A DNA stretch of 64,000 nt, taken from contig CAWCEZ010000012.1 in the NCBI GenBank assembly GCA_963794745.1, forward strand, positions 234,047 through 298,046. The letters run 5' to 3'. This DNA is from Fen-671 sp963794745. GTDB taxonomy: Bacteria; Actinomycetota; Acidimicrobiia; Acidimicrobiales; Palsa-688. This document shows, one piece after another, positions 18,140-27,469 of the stretch (its first letter is position 1; each line of letters begins with the position of its first letter). The notes beneath the pieces are model-generated. The model was not told where the DNA came from and made no database searches. It saw only the letters and a program-made list of their open reading frames with translations. Position numbers and translations under genes: made by a program.

Positions 18140-20263
18140 TTATTCAGCGCGGCCGTAAGACTGGATCTCCTCGAGTTCTTTGGCGCTGAGCTCGCGAGGT
18201 GCCTCGCCGCGTTGTGACTTTTCCGCATAAACGTGTTGGCGTATCCCCTCGACGACATCAGGGTTTGCCAGCGTCGTTATATCGCCCACGTCGGCGAAGT
18301 TGGAGATGCTTGCGATGACACGGCGCATGATCTTGCCCGATCGTGTCTTGGGCATGTCGGGGACGATCCAGACATTTTTTGGCCTGGCAACCTTGCCGAT
18401 CTGGGTCTCGATCGCGCCTTTGACCTTGTCTTCGATCTGCTGGCTTGCTGTGACCCCGGGCTGGAGCGCCACGTACATTTCGACCACACGGCCGCGCACC
18501 TCGTCGATTACCGGCACAGCTGCCGCTTCGGCGACCTCGGGGACGGTTAGCACCGCAGATTCGAGCTCTTTGGTGCCAAGGCGGTGCCCGGCCACGTTGA
18601 TCACGTCGTCGATGCGGCCGAGGATGCGGTAATAACCATCCATCGACTGGAGCGCTCCATCACCGCACAAGAAGGGCCAGTCGTGCCAGTCCTTGCTTGA
18701 TTTGTCATGGCAGTACTTTGCGTAATAGGTCTGGACGAAGCGCTCTGGTTGGCCCCAGACGGTTTGCATTATCCCCGGCCACGGGTTGCGCATGCAGATG
18801 TTGCCGGCGCTGCCGCTGCCAGCTTCGACAGTCTTGCCGTCCTCGTCGTATATGACGGGGTAGATCCCTAGTGCCGCCGGGCCGCAGCTACCAGGTTTCA
18901 TAGGTTTGAGGGCGGGCAGAGTGCTCCCGAGGAACCCCCCGGTCTCCGTCATCCACCATGTGTCGACGATCGCCGCCTCCCCCTTGCCCACCGCGTCGTA
19001 GTACCACCGCCACACCTCTGGTTCGATTGGCTCGCCCACCGTGCACATCAGCTTGAAGTGGTAGTCGTACTTGGCCGGCTCATCGTGCCCGACTTTGCGC
19101 AGCATCCGGATCGTCGTGGGGGCAGTGTGGAAAATGTTGACCCCAAGGCGCTCCGCTATCCGCCATGGACGCCCTGGGTCAGGGCTGGTGGGCGCTCCTT
19201 CGTACAGGACGCTCGTAGTCCCAAGCGAGAGCGGCCCGTAGACGATATAGGAGTGCCCGGTGATCCAGCCGATGTCCGCGGCGCACCAATAGGTGTCTTC
19301 GGGGTGGATGTCGAGGTAGTACTTGGAAGTCCCGGTCACATATGAGAGATAGCCACCCGTAGAGTGCTGGGCTCCCTTGGGCTTGCCAGTCGTGCCGCTC
19401 GTGTACATCAGGAAAAGGGGCGCCTCCGCGGGCATTGACACCGGCGGTACGACCTTGCGGAGGTAGTCGACCATGACCTCGTCGACGAAATAATCACGCC
19501 CTTCTACCATCGGAGTTTTTGAAAGGTACTGGCCTGCGTGCCTCCTGAACACGAGGACCTTTTCTATTTCGACCCCCTCTTGCTTGGCGACAGCCACCGC
19601 CTCATCGGCCTTTGCCTTGTGGTCGATCCATTTCCCGTCCCGGTAGTAGCCATCGATCGTCACGAGGACCCGGCTGCCCGAGTCAGCGATACGACCGCCG
19701 CAGGCGGTGCCTGAGAAGCCCCCGAAGACCTCGGAATGTACGACGCCGAGCCGAGCGCACGCAAGCATGGAAACGGGAAGGTCAGGGACCATCGGCATGT
19801 GGAGCGTGACACGGTCCCCGCTCTGAAGGCCGCAGAAGCCGGACAGCATTGCTGCCAGCTCGTTGACCCGCCGGTACATCTCGCGGTATGTAATGGTCCT
19901 AGTTTCTTCGGCCTCTGGCTCAGGCACCCATATGAAAGCCGCTTTGTTAGCTTTTGTCGCCAAATGGCGGTCAATGCAGTTGTAGGAGGCATTGAGGCGT
20001 CCTCCCACGAACCACTTCCAAAACGGCGGGTCGCTCGTGTCCAATGTCGTGTGCCAGTACTGGTCCCAGTCGAGAAGCTCCGCGTACTCGCGGAAGCATT
20101 CGGGAAAATGCTCCTCGGTGAACCGCTCAAAGATCGCCGGGTCCGAGGCGTTGGCTTGGCCGACAAACCGTGCAGGCGGGTAGAAGTACTCCTCTTCCCG
20201 CCAATGGACCGCTATCTGAGCCTCGGTTGCTGAGGTCCCAGTCTCCTCTTTGTCGTTAGCCAT
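18140..20263 (-). CDS. acsA: Acetyl-CoA synthetase (AMP-forming)
   Basis: A 707-residue ANL-superfamily enzyme that activates acetate to acetyl-AMP and then acetyl-CoA in the cytoplasm. It has the N-terminal ACS domain (WDQYWHTTLDTSDPPFWKWF), the phosphate loop YTSGTTGKPKG, WWMTETGG at the adenylate site, GDGALQSMDGYYRILGR at the hinge and the C-terminal PKTRSGKIMRR containing the acetylation-sensitive Lys. The family usually has WWQTETGG, so Met replaces Gln here. The length is slightly above the common 650 residues because of a longer C-terminus. The gene stands alone and diverges from the methyltransferase with about 80 bases between the starts. Confidence 0.95.
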   Translation of the reverse strand: MANDKEETGTSATEAQIAVHWREEEYFYPPARFVGQANASDPAIFERFTEEHFPECFREYAELLDWDQYWHTTLDTSDPPFWKWFVGGRLNASYNCIDRHLATKANKAAFIWVPEPEAEETRTITYREMYRRVNELAAMLSGFCGLQSGDRVTLHMPMVPDLPVSMLACARLGVVHSEVFGGFSGTACGGRIADSGSRVLVTIDGYYRDGKWIDHKAKADEAVAVAKQEGVEIEKVLVFRRHAGQYLSKTPMVEGRDYFVDEVMVDYLRKVVPPVSMPAEAPLFLMYTSGTTGKPKGAQHSTGGYLSYVTGTSKYYLDIHPEDTYWCAADIGWITGHSYIVYGPLSLGTTSVLYEGAPTSPDPGRPWRIAERLGVNIFHTAPTTIRMLRKVGHDEPAKYDYHFKLMCTVGEPIEPEVWRWYYDAVGKGEAAIVDTWWMTETGGFLGSTLPALKPMKPGSCGPAALGIYPVIYDEDGKTVEAGSGSAGNICMRNPWPGIMQTVWGQPERFVQTYYAKYCHDKSSKDWHDWPFLCGDGALQSMDGYYRILGRIDDVINVAGHRLGTKELESAVLTVPEVAEAAAVPVIDEVRGRVVEMYVALQPGVTASQQIEDKVKGAIETQIGKVARPKNVWIVPDMPKTRSGKIMRRVIASISNFADVGDITTLANPDVVEGIRQHVYAEKSQRGEAPRELSAKELEEIQSYGRAE

Positions 20264-20345
20264 TGGACCACCGCCTTGTCGTCGTTAAAGGAGCCCCAGA
20301 GCGGATAGTACCAGCGCGGTGCGACCCGCTGCGACGTAGTCTGCG

Positions 20346-21542
20346 GTGATGGCGGGGCCGAACGATGGGGGCGTGTTGACCCTTGTCCCGACGGCTATGG
20401 CCGCGGGCGGCGCCGCAGTCGCGCGGGAGGCCACGGGGCGCGTCGTTTTAGTTGACGGAGCCCTGCCGGGCGAAGCGGTCGAGGTCGTGATCACGGAGCA
20501 ACGCTCCAGTTACGCCCGCGCCCGCGTAGTCGCTGTCGTCGAGCCCTCGCCTGACCGGGTCTCCCCGCCGTGCCCACATGTGGCCCGAGGCTGTGGGGGC
20601 TGCGGCTGGCAGCATGTCTCCCTAGAGGCGCAGCGCCGCTACAAGACAGAGGTCGTCTCAGAGGCCCTCGGGCGCATTGGCGGCCTCACGGGGGCCAAAG
20701 TGGTCCCGGCGCCACCCGCGAGCCTGGCCGGGTACCGCACCACGCTGCGCCTGAGCTCCGACGGCGCTCGTCCCGGCTTTCGACGCCATCGTGGCCACGA
20801 GGTCGTCCCGGTCGACAGTTGCCTTGTGGCGCACCCCTTGCTAGCCGAGCTGCTGGCGTCCGGTGAGTTTGGGGAGGCAGCTGAGGTGACCCTTCGCTGT
20901 GGGGCGCGCACCGGCGAGCGCCTCGCGGTCCTGGCGCCGAGCTCGGCAGGTGCCCGCCTGCCGGGACCAGTCCGCGTCATCGGCGAAGACGAGCTGGCAG
21001 CTGGCCGGCGGGCCTGGATATTCGAGGAGGTGGCCGGCAAGCGGCTCCGGCTGTCGGCTGAGTCGTTTTTCCAGGCGAGCCCCGAAGGAGCGGAGTCGCT
21101 GGTCAGCCTTGTCGCCTCGGCAGTCGCCGGAGCGCCGGACGGGCCGCTCGTCGATGTCTACGGAGGCGTCGGCCTCTTTGCTGCGACCGTTGGCGAGGGC
21201 CGGTCCGTGACGGTCGTGGAGTGCTCGCCGTCGGCTGCCGCCGATGCCAGGGTCAACCTACCCGCCGCCTCGGTACGGCTCATCGACGTGGAGCGGTGGC
21301 GACCGTCGAAAGCGGCGGTCGTCGTGGCGGACCCCCCGCGTGCCGGCCTGGGCGCGGCCGGGGTTGCCGCCCTGGTCGCCACCAGAGCAAGCCATCTCGC
21401 GCTGGTTTCGTGCGACGCCGCCTCTCTCGGTCGCGACGCAGCACTGCTGCAGGCGCGAGGCTTTCGCCTGCAGTGGGCAGCGCTCGTCGACATGTTCCCC
21501 GGTACGCCGCACATCGAAGTCGTCAGCGCTTTCGTGCGTTAG
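20346..21542 (+). CDS. TrmA/RlmD-family RNA 5-methyluridine methyltransferase
   Basis: A 398-residue SAM-dependent methyltransferase of the uracil-C5 RNA family. An N-terminal TRAM-like beta-barrel (GRVVLVDGALPGEAVEVVI) is followed by an iron-sulfur-type Cys cluster (CPHVARGCGGC). Next come the catalytic fold with LVDVYGGVGLFAATV for SAM binding, ADPPRAGLG, and VSCDAASLGRD, which contains the catalytic Cys. The gene begins GTG-ATG; either may be the start. Whether the target is tRNA U54 or a 23S rRNA uridine cannot be decided from sequence alone. It converges with ahcY. Confidence 0.88.
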   Translation: MMAGPNDGGVLTLVPTAMAAGGAAVAREATGRVVLVDGALPGEAVEVVITEQRSSYARARVVAVVEPSPDRVSPPCPHVARGCGGCGWQHVSLEAQRRYKTEVVSEALGRIGGLTGAKVVPAPPASLAGYRTTLRLSSDGARPGFRRHRGHEVVPVDSCLVAHPLLAELLASGEFGEAAEVTLRCGARTGERLAVLAPSSAGARLPGPVRVIGEDELAAGRRAWIFEEVAGKRLRLSAESFFQASPEGAESLVSLVASAVAGAPDGPLVDVYGGVGLFAATVGEGRSVTVVECSPSAAADARVNLPAASVRLIDVERWRPSKAAVVVADPPRAGLGAAGVAALVATRASHLALVSCDAASLGRDAALLQARGFRLQWAALVDMFPGTPHIEVVSAFVR

Positions 21543-21567
21543 AGCGGGGCGCTGCCGCCAGGCACCG

Positions 21568-23005
21568 CTAGTAGCGGTAGTCAGCCGGTTTGTAAGGACC
21601 TTCTACGGGCACGCCGATATAGGCAGCCTGGTTGTCCGATAGGTGTGTCAACCTCGCTCCCAGCTTGCCGAGGTGCAATCGGGCCACCTTCTCGTCGAGG
21701 TGGCGCGGCAGGACGTGTACACCGATCGGGTAGCGCTCGAGGTTGCTGAACAGCTCTATCTGGGCGAGGACCTGGTTGGTGAAGCTGGAGGACATGACGA
21801 AGCTCGGGTGGCCTGTGGCGCACCCGAGGTTTACCAGGCGCCCCTCGGCGAGCACGATCACCGCATGGCCATCTGGGAACTCCCACACGTCCACCTGTGG
21901 CTTCACCTCATGGCGCGAAATACCGGGGTAGCGAGCAAGGCCAGTCATGTCTATCTCGTTGTTGAAATGCCCGATATTGCAAACGATCGCATTGTGCTTC
22001 ATCTGCGCGAGGTCACTGGCCGTTATCACGTCTTTGTTGCCGGTAGCAGTGACGAAGATATCGCCCGTCGCGACCACGTCTTGCAATGTCACGACCTGGT
22101 AACCCTCCATTGCGGCTTGAAGCGCGCAGATCGGGTCGACTTCGGTCACCACGACGCGCGCCCCTGGCCGCGTAGGGACTGGACGCAACCCTTGCCCACG
22201 TCGCCGTAGCCGCATACGACGGCCACCTTGCCGGCCACCATGACGTCCGTGGCGCGGAAGATCCCGTCGATCAGCGAGTGGCGGACGCCGTAGAGGTTGT
22301 CAAACTTGCTCTTTGTAACCGAATCATTCACGTTCATGGCAGGAAAGAGCAATGCGCCGTTCGCCGCGCGCTGGCGCAACCTGTTCACCCCTGTCGTGGT
22401 CTCCTCGCTGACTCCTTTGATGCCGGCCGCCATTTTGGTCCACATCCCGGGCTGTGAGCGCAGCGTCTTTTGCAGCGTCGCGGCAATGATCCCGTGTTCC
22501 TCGCTGTCGTCTGGGCCGAGGTCCGGCACTTGGCCGTCTCGTTCGGCCTGCACTCCCAAGTGCACCAACAAGGTGGCATCGCCACCGTCATCGACGATCA
22601 TGTTGGGGCCGTCGTGCGCCGGCCAGGAGAGGGCCTGTTCGGTAGCCCACCAATACTCCTCCAGAGTCTCGCCTTTCCAGGCGAAAACAGGTATCCCGCG
22701 CTGGGCTATCGCGGCCGCGGCGTGGTCCTGCGTGGAGAAAATATTGCAGCTGGCCCAACGCACCTCGGCGCCGAGGTCGTGCAGCGTCTCGATCAGTACC
22801 GCCGTCTGGACGGTCATATGCAGGGAACCACTTATACGGCCCCCTCAAGCGGGTTCTTGCCGGCGTATTCCTGCCTTAGGGCCATGAGCCCGGGCATTTC
22901 CACTTCGGCCAGGTCGATTTCTCGCCGCCCGAAGTCGGCCAACGAAATGTCGGCGACGCGGTAGTCCGCCTTGCTGGAAGCCTCGGAGAGCTGAGACGTG
23001 GACAT
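21568..23005 (-). CDS. ahcY: S-adenosylhomocysteine hydrolase (two apparent frameshifts)
   Basis: Hydrolyses S-adenosylhomocysteine to homocysteine and adenosine in the methyl cycle. The ATG at 23005 follows an AGGAG site 5 bases away. The N-terminus MSTSQLSEASSKADYRVADI runs to NPLEGA, where a CCC run appears one C short. The next frame gives SGSLHMTVQTAVLIETL and the NAD site VCGYGDVGKGC. A second break, at a G run in SLRGQG, leads to ARVVVTEVDPICALQAAMEG and the ending PYKPADYRY, which is the family C-terminus. The full length of about 478 residues is normal. Both breaks fall in homopolymers, so I treat the gene as intact in the organism. Confidence 0.9.
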
Positions 23006-23089
23006 AGTGCTCCTTTGCTGAACCTGCGCGCTGGCGCGCCGAACATAAGCGGTTTGGAGGCCGGGGCCATCGGGCCCTTCCCCAGCGGG

Positions 23090-24157
23090 TCAGCCGTTGG
23101 GCATCCTACTTGCCGCTGGAGCGCTGGCGGGGCAATGGCCGTCGGGACAGTTGTCGGGCCAGGGCCCGAACGTGCCCTCGGCGCGCCGAGGCCCGAAGGG
23201 CGCCACGCGTTCTTCGATCAGCTCGCGCACCATGCTGACAAAGGCGGGGGTGCTGCTCACAGTTGTTGCGCGAACGAACTGAGCCCCCTTTTCCTTCGCG
23301 GCAGCGGCGGCCTCGACGTCGAGGTCGTAAACGATCTCCATGTTGTCGCAGGCGAAGCCGATCGGGACCACGACAAACGTGCCGGCCGATGAGGCCCTGA
23401 CCACTTCACATACGTCTGGTCCGAGCCATGGCGAGCTCGGGCTGCCAGAGCGGCTTTGCCACACGAGTTGCCACGACTTGACCCGGGCGCCTTCGGCCGC
23501 GAGGCGAGCAGCCTCGGTGACATGCTCGACGTAGGGGCTGTTGCGTGCCAGCGCGACCGGGATGCTGTGCGCGCTGAAGAGCACCTCAACCTCTCCGACA
23601 GGGGCGGTCGTCGCGGTGGCATTGCAAGCATCGAGCGCGGTGGCAAGGCTGGACGCCCAAGGCCTCACCCACCCCGGATGGTTGTAATAGAGGCGCAGCT
23701 TGTCCACGCGAGGTGCCCCCGGCCCCACTTTTGCCCTAGCTGCTGAAATGTCGTCCATGTATTGCCGGCAGCTGCTATAGCCGCCGTAGGCCGACGTGAC
23801 GAATGCCAGGGCGGCCTCGACCCCGTCGTCGCGCATCTGGGCGAGCGTGTCTTCCAGCAACGGGTGCCAATTACGGTTCCCCCAATAAATCTCCAGGGAA
23901 GTACCGGCGAGTTCAGTGCGCAGTGCCTCGACAAGAGCCCTGCACTGCGCGGGCAGCGGGCTCACGCCACCTGCCCCGTAGTAGTGCTCGGCCACTTTGT
24001 CGAGCCGGCTCTCCGGGACGTCGCGCCCCGCCGTCACGCGCCTCAAGAACGGCTTCACGTCTTCGGCTCGCTCCGGGCCGCCAAATGACACCAGGAGCAA
24101 TGCTTGGTAACCGTTCACGCCTGCGGACCCTAGCGCGCTTGGGCCAAGTCCTGCCAC
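23090..24157 (-). CDS. cpfC: Ferrochelatase, coproporphyrin type
   Basis: A 355-residue protein that inserts ferrous iron into the porphyrin ring. Motifs are ALLLVSFGGPERAEDV at the N-terminus, the catalytic His in LFSAHSIPVALA, and VVPIGFACDNMEIVYDLDVEA with the metal-site Glu. Cys residues at CRQY and in the C-terminal DNCPDGHCPA could ligate the [2Fe-2S] cluster known in actinobacterial enzymes. In Actinobacteria the substrate is normally coproporphyrin III, hence the name. It lies 84 bases upstream of ahcY on the same strand, so they may share a transcript. The C-terminal tail is Pro/Ala-rich. Confidence 0.9.
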   Translation of the reverse strand: MAGLGPSALGSAGVNGYQALLLVSFGGPERAEDVKPFLRRVTAGRDVPESRLDKVAEHYYGAGGVSPLPAQCRALVEALRTELAGTSLEIYWGNRNWHPLLEDTLAQMRDDGVEAALAFVTSAYGGYSSCRQYMDDISAARAKVGPGAPRVDKLRLYYNHPGWVRPWASSLATALDACNATATTAPVGEVEVLFSAHSIPVALARNSPYVEHVTEAARLAAEGARVKSWQLVWQSRSGSPSSPWLGPDVCEVVRASSAGTFVVVPIGFACDNMEIVYDLDVEAAAAAKEKGAQFVRATTVSSTPAFVSMVRELIEERVAPFGPRRAEGTFGPWPDNCPDGHCPASAPAASRMPNG

Positions 24158-24209
24158 CGCTTACCGGTCCAGCGGCCAGGCACCGCGCGGTGGATTTGGG
24201 AGCTTTGCT

Positions 24210-25850
24210 TCAGCCGGAAACACTGTAGACGGCGCGTCGCTGGGCGCCCCAATCTGCGCACTGCCCGAAAGTGGGCTCCCATATGTCTACGTGGTCGCCG
24301 ACGATCGCCCCCCCTGTGTCATCGGCAGTCCGCACCCCGACACCGTCGACATAAATCTGCGTCCCGAGCGGGATGACGCCTGGGTCGACGGCTGCACTTT
24401 GAATGCCTGCGGTCGCACCGGTTCTCGTAAGACCGCTGAGGTCGTAGCAAGTAACGAGGAAATTGCCAAGGAAATTGAGATGATGGCTCGGTGTGGCCGG
24501 CCTCATCGTAACGACCACATAACCGGCCCCGTTGGGCGTCGGTGCGAGGGCACTGGCCTGCACCCCGGGGCCGGTCGAGGCCGAGCCGAGGTCTTTGGCT
24601 GCGCCGAAGGCATGCACGCTCCCCCCGGCAGCAAGGAGCCAGTAACCCTGTCCCGGCCCAGGCGAAGCCGCGATGGCAGTGACGGTCAGTTGCTGGTCCA
24701 GGAGCGACCCGTGCGCCGCCGCGTCCCCGAAACTGGACACGCCTCCGCCAGCGGTGGCCAGCCAGTAGCCGCGGCCTGTCGGTGAAGCTGCGATCCCAAT
24801 TATGGGCTGTTTCACAACCGTATTGCCGAGCGACCCGTAATACCGGGCGTCTCCGAAGGTATAAACCCCACCACTCGCGGTTGCCAACCAATATCCTCGC
24901 CCGTCAGGCAGCGCAGCAATCCCGACCACGCTGGACGGGAGTTCTTCGTTCCCCAAGGAACCATAAAACTTGGCATCGCCAAAGCTAAAAACGTCACCGT
25001 CCTTGGAAGCCAACCAGTAGCCCTCACCCGAAGGAGTTGCAGCTATCCCGGCCATTTGCCGGGAGCGATGATCGGATGCGAGGGACCCCAGAAAACGAGC
25101 GTCGCCATAAGAAAACACGCCGCCGCCTGAGCCAACGGCCCAGTACCCTTGCCCGGAACCCGACACCGTGATGCCTACGATGTCGCGGCTGTGCCCGATC
25201 GGCGCACCTAGGAGCGTTGCGTTCCCGAAAGCAGCGATCGAACCCGGCGCAGCCAGTTTGACCATGGCAGGCTTCGATGTCTTGCTGGGCAACTGGAGAT
25301 GGTAAAACCCGTCAAAAGGGTATGTGGGCCCCCCGAAAAGATAGTCGTGACGACCGAAAGGGTAGTTGGCACCACCAAAAACGTATTCAGTACCAGCGGA
25401 GTGTGTACTCTCAGGTGCAACAGGGTGGTCGACGCCAGTGAAAGCGGCAAGGGTGGCAGTCGCGCTGTTGCGGGCCAATCTGTCTGAGGCTTTGCCTCGG
25501 ACGGGCTTCGGAGCAGCCAGATAGACAGCCGAGCGCGTGGGCCCAGCTGCGGCAATGGTGGCCGGGAGGCCAAGCATTGATATCGCGGCCAGCGGCAGGG
25601 AGAGCGTGGCTAAGACCGTTGAGGACGTCCGCAACGTCCCGACGGGGCGGAAATGCCGTGGGCGGCGACGGATGTACCGTGCTTGAGGACCTTGGCGAAA
25701 ATGCAGCCCCTTGGCCGCCGTTTTGCCTAGTGGCGCCGCGTGGGCAGAAGCCTTAGGCGGTTCGGGAGCCGGTTGGCTGACGCTTTTGGGCCGTGAGCCG
25801 GAGCGAGCATGTTCGCCGCGTAAATGCATAGGTTCATGACGTCGGACCAT
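24210..25850 (-). CDS. Secreted GYW-repeat protein with C-terminal 3D domain
   Basis: A 546-residue exported protein. A basic leader of about 70 residues precedes a hydrophobic signal/anchor (VLATLSLPLAAISMLGLPA). Residues of roughly 130-170 contain Phe/Tyr-Gly-Pro-rich short repeats (NYPFG, DYLFG, TYPFD). About six repeats follow of the type GYWLASKDGDVFSFGDAKF with a period near 45 residues, probably beta-propeller blades. The C-terminus (VDPGVIPLGTQIYVDGVG, then DDTGGAIVGDHVDIW) is a 3D domain with the three Asp that name the family, as in cell-wall-active MltA/Rpf-linked proteins. It is likely involved in peptidoglycan turnover or surface attachment. Start ATG has an AAGGAG site. Confidence 0.85.
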   Translation of the reverse strand: MVRRHEPMHLRGEHARSGSRPKSVSQPAPEPPKASAHAAPLGKTAAKGLHFRQGPQARYIRRRPRHFRPVGTLRTSSTVLATLSLPLAAISMLGLPATIAAAGPTRSAVYLAAPKPVRGKASDRLARNSATATLAAFTGVDHPVAPESTHSAGTEYVFGGANYPFGRHDYLFGGPTYPFDGFYHLQLPSKTSKPAMVKLAAPGSIAAFGNATLLGAPIGHSRDIVGITVSGSGQGYWAVGSGGGVFSYGDARFLGSLASDHRSRQMAGIAATPSGEGYWLASKDGDVFSFGDAKFYGSLGNEELPSSVVGIAALPDGRGYWLATASGGVYTFGDARYYGSLGNTVVKQPIIGIAASPTGRGYWLATAGGGVSSFGDAAAHGSLLDQQLTVTAIAASPGPGQGYWLLAAGGSVHAFGAAKDLGSASTGPGVQASALAPTPNGAGYVVVTMRPATPSHHLNFLGNFLVTCYDLSGLTRTGATAGIQSAAVDPGVIPLGTQIYVDGVGVRTADDTGGAIVGDHVDIWEPTFGQCADWGAQRRAVYSVSG

Positions 25851-26567
25851 TCAGTCTCCTTGGTCGCGTACCATCTGTCCGCCGCTCGGTATTCGGGAGT
25901 ACCAAGCTACGAGCAGTAAATAGGCACGTGGCCCCGCGAGCAAATAACCCGGTCGGGACGATTGCTTTCAGGAAACCTTCGCGTCCTACCTGAGAGCGTT
26001 TGTTATTGAATCGATTACGTTAGGGCATGTTTTGGGCCTAAGTCAAGCCGATGTGCATTTTGGTGTGCTGACCAGCGATATTAGAGGCCGGTTATGCGTC
26101 GCTTTGGGGACGGGAGTTGTTCGTTTGGTATTTTGACGCGCACAAAGTGGGCGCGCGGAGCGATTGCGTGGCCGGGAAAGAGTTCCATAGCCTTGACCGT
26201 TGCTCAGAGCGGACGCGAGGGTGCGGAGTGCGTCGCGGGGCGGCCTGCGGAGTGGGTGGCGTCGAGGCCTGTCGCGCCGTCCGGGACGGGCCTACCGCGT
26301 GCTGGCCCTGCTGAGCGTGCCTCGAACCGGGCACCCGCGCTTCTGAGGGCCGGCTTGCGCCTGTGCGAACAGGCTCCTAGGAGGCCATGAGGCCCCGTGG
26401 CGGGACGAACCGCGGGGAACGGGGAGCCGGAAATGGAGGAACCGGTCGGGCGTTTTGGGCGACCCCCGGGTGCTGACAGTGGTGGAACGTGTCTTTTGGG
26501 GCAAAAGGGCACTTGAGCGCACAGTTGCTGCACTCGCTATTGCTCTGAGGTGTCATATGATTGGGAC
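25851..26567. other. 700-base non-coding region between divergent genes
   Basis: No convincing coding frame. The left part is the 5' leader of the 3D-domain gene. The right part (about 26150-26450) is very GC-rich with several short inverted repeats (CTTTTG-GGG-CAAAAG near 26493) and could be structured RNA. I did not find the signatures of RNase P RNA, tmRNA, SRP RNA or a c-di-AMP riboswitch. Confidence 0.4.
26017..26046 (-). promoter_or_regulatory. Candidate promoter of the 3D-domain gene
   Basis: On the minus strand TTGACT (-35, 26041-26046) and TAACGT (-10, 26017-26022) are separated by 18 bases. This implies an untranslated leader of about 160 bases containing a GGACG...CGTCC hairpin around 25950-25985. 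Such a long leader is compatible with post-transcriptional control. Confidence 0.4.
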
Positions 26568-26882
26568 ATGACTGAGACCGGGGAAAGCGTGGTTGGGGCG
26601 GTAGGTGCTGACGCAGCAGATGGCGCGAGCAGCGACGGCGGCGACGCTGAGCTGGTTACGAGCGCTGTCGAGGTGGCGGAGACCTGGCTGGCCCAGCTTT
26701 CCGATCAGATGGCAGTTCCCGCTTCGGACGTGCAGGACCACCTTTTGGACCTCTGGGGTGCCCTGGACGAGGGGCCGGCCCGCGAAGAGGTGGAGCGTTG
26801 GCTCACTGAGACCCTTCGCCGCAACCTCTATTCGGTCTCGGACATCAACGAACGGCTCGAAACCTTCCTGCCCGTCGGCTGA
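26568..26882 (+). CDS. Small acidic protein of unknown function
   Basis: 104 residues from the ATG at 26568, with an in-frame GTG 18 bases earlier as an alternative. The N-terminal 35 residues are Asp/Glu/Ala/Gly-rich. The rest looks helical and well composed (VAETWLAQLSDQMAVPASDV, then REEVERWLTETLRRNLYSV and INERLETFLPVG). No Cys and no membrane span. I do not recognise the family. It precedes the Fur-type regulator by about 37 bases on the same strand, so the two may be co-transcribed. Confidence 0.6.
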   Translation: MTETGESVVGAVGADAADGASSDGGDAELVTSAVEVAETWLAQLSDQMAVPASDVQDHLLDLWGALDEGPAREEVERWLTETLRRNLYSVSDINERLETFLPVG

Positions 26883-26919
26883 GGTCCGGCCACTGTTGCT
26901 GGCCGGTATCCACTAGCAG

Positions 26920-27420
26920 ATGACGTCGGTGAGAGGTCGCGGGCCGCACCGGGCAATGCCTGGTGAGCCCGCTGTCGATACCGCTGTCCGGGCCGTCCGC
27001 CAAGCCGGAGGGCGCGCGACCGTTGCCCTGCGTTGCGTTGTCGCTGCTCTCGTAGAGGCTGAGGGCCATCGGAGCGCCGAGGAGATCGTCGCCGAGGTCG
27101 CCTCGGAGTACCCCGACATCAGCGAGAGCACCGTATACCGCACCCTCGAACGTCTCGAAGACCTGGATCTCGCCTACCACGTGCACCTCGGCCACGGGCC
27201 GTCCCAATGGCACTTGGCTGGTTGGCGGTCGCACCAGCACCTCATCTGCCACAAGTGCGGTGGCGTGACCGAAGTAGCCCCCGGCCTGTTCGAGCCGCTA
27301 GCTCTCGAGCTAGAGGCACGTTATGGGTTCCGAGCCGACGTCGGTCATTTCGCGGTAAGCGGGACGTGCATGCCCTGTGCAGCAGCTGGCGCGGGCGCTG
27401 CGCACCACCCGTCCGGGTAG
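26920..27420 (+). CDS. Fur-family metalloregulator
   Basis: A 166-residue repressor of the Fur/Zur/PerR family. The winged helix spans about residues 30-90 (EEIVAEVASEYPDISESTVYRTLERL). The metal and dimer domain has HVHLGHGPSQWHL, SHQHLICHKCG and CMPC, giving the two CxxC pairs of the structural zinc site. The metal sensed cannot be told from sequence, although the combination resembles Zur and Fur more than PerR. The next gene, on the opposite strand and converging, is an ABC ATPase that could belong to the same metal response, but this is only positional. Confidence 0.85.
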   Translation: MTSVRGRGPHRAMPGEPAVDTAVRAVRQAGGRATVALRCVVAALVEAEGHRSAEEIVAEVASEYPDISESTVYRTLERLEDLDLAYHVHLGHGPSQWHLAGWRSHQHLICHKCGGVTEVAPGLFEPLALELEARYGFRADVGHFAVSGTCMPCAAAGAGAAHHPSG

Positions 27421-27469
27421 GCGGCGGCAACGTCGGCAGGCGGTCTGAGTGTCGCGACGGCCCGTAGCG

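Noticed and set aside
23006..23089. SAH riboswitch upstream of ahcY
   Set aside because: The 84-base leader lacks the conserved SAH-riboswitch core; only a simple GCGCGCC hairpin is visible.
25851..26016. c-di-AMP (ydaO-type) riboswitch before the 3D-domain gene
   Set aside because: The gene type suggested it, but the conserved sequence blocks were not found in the leader.
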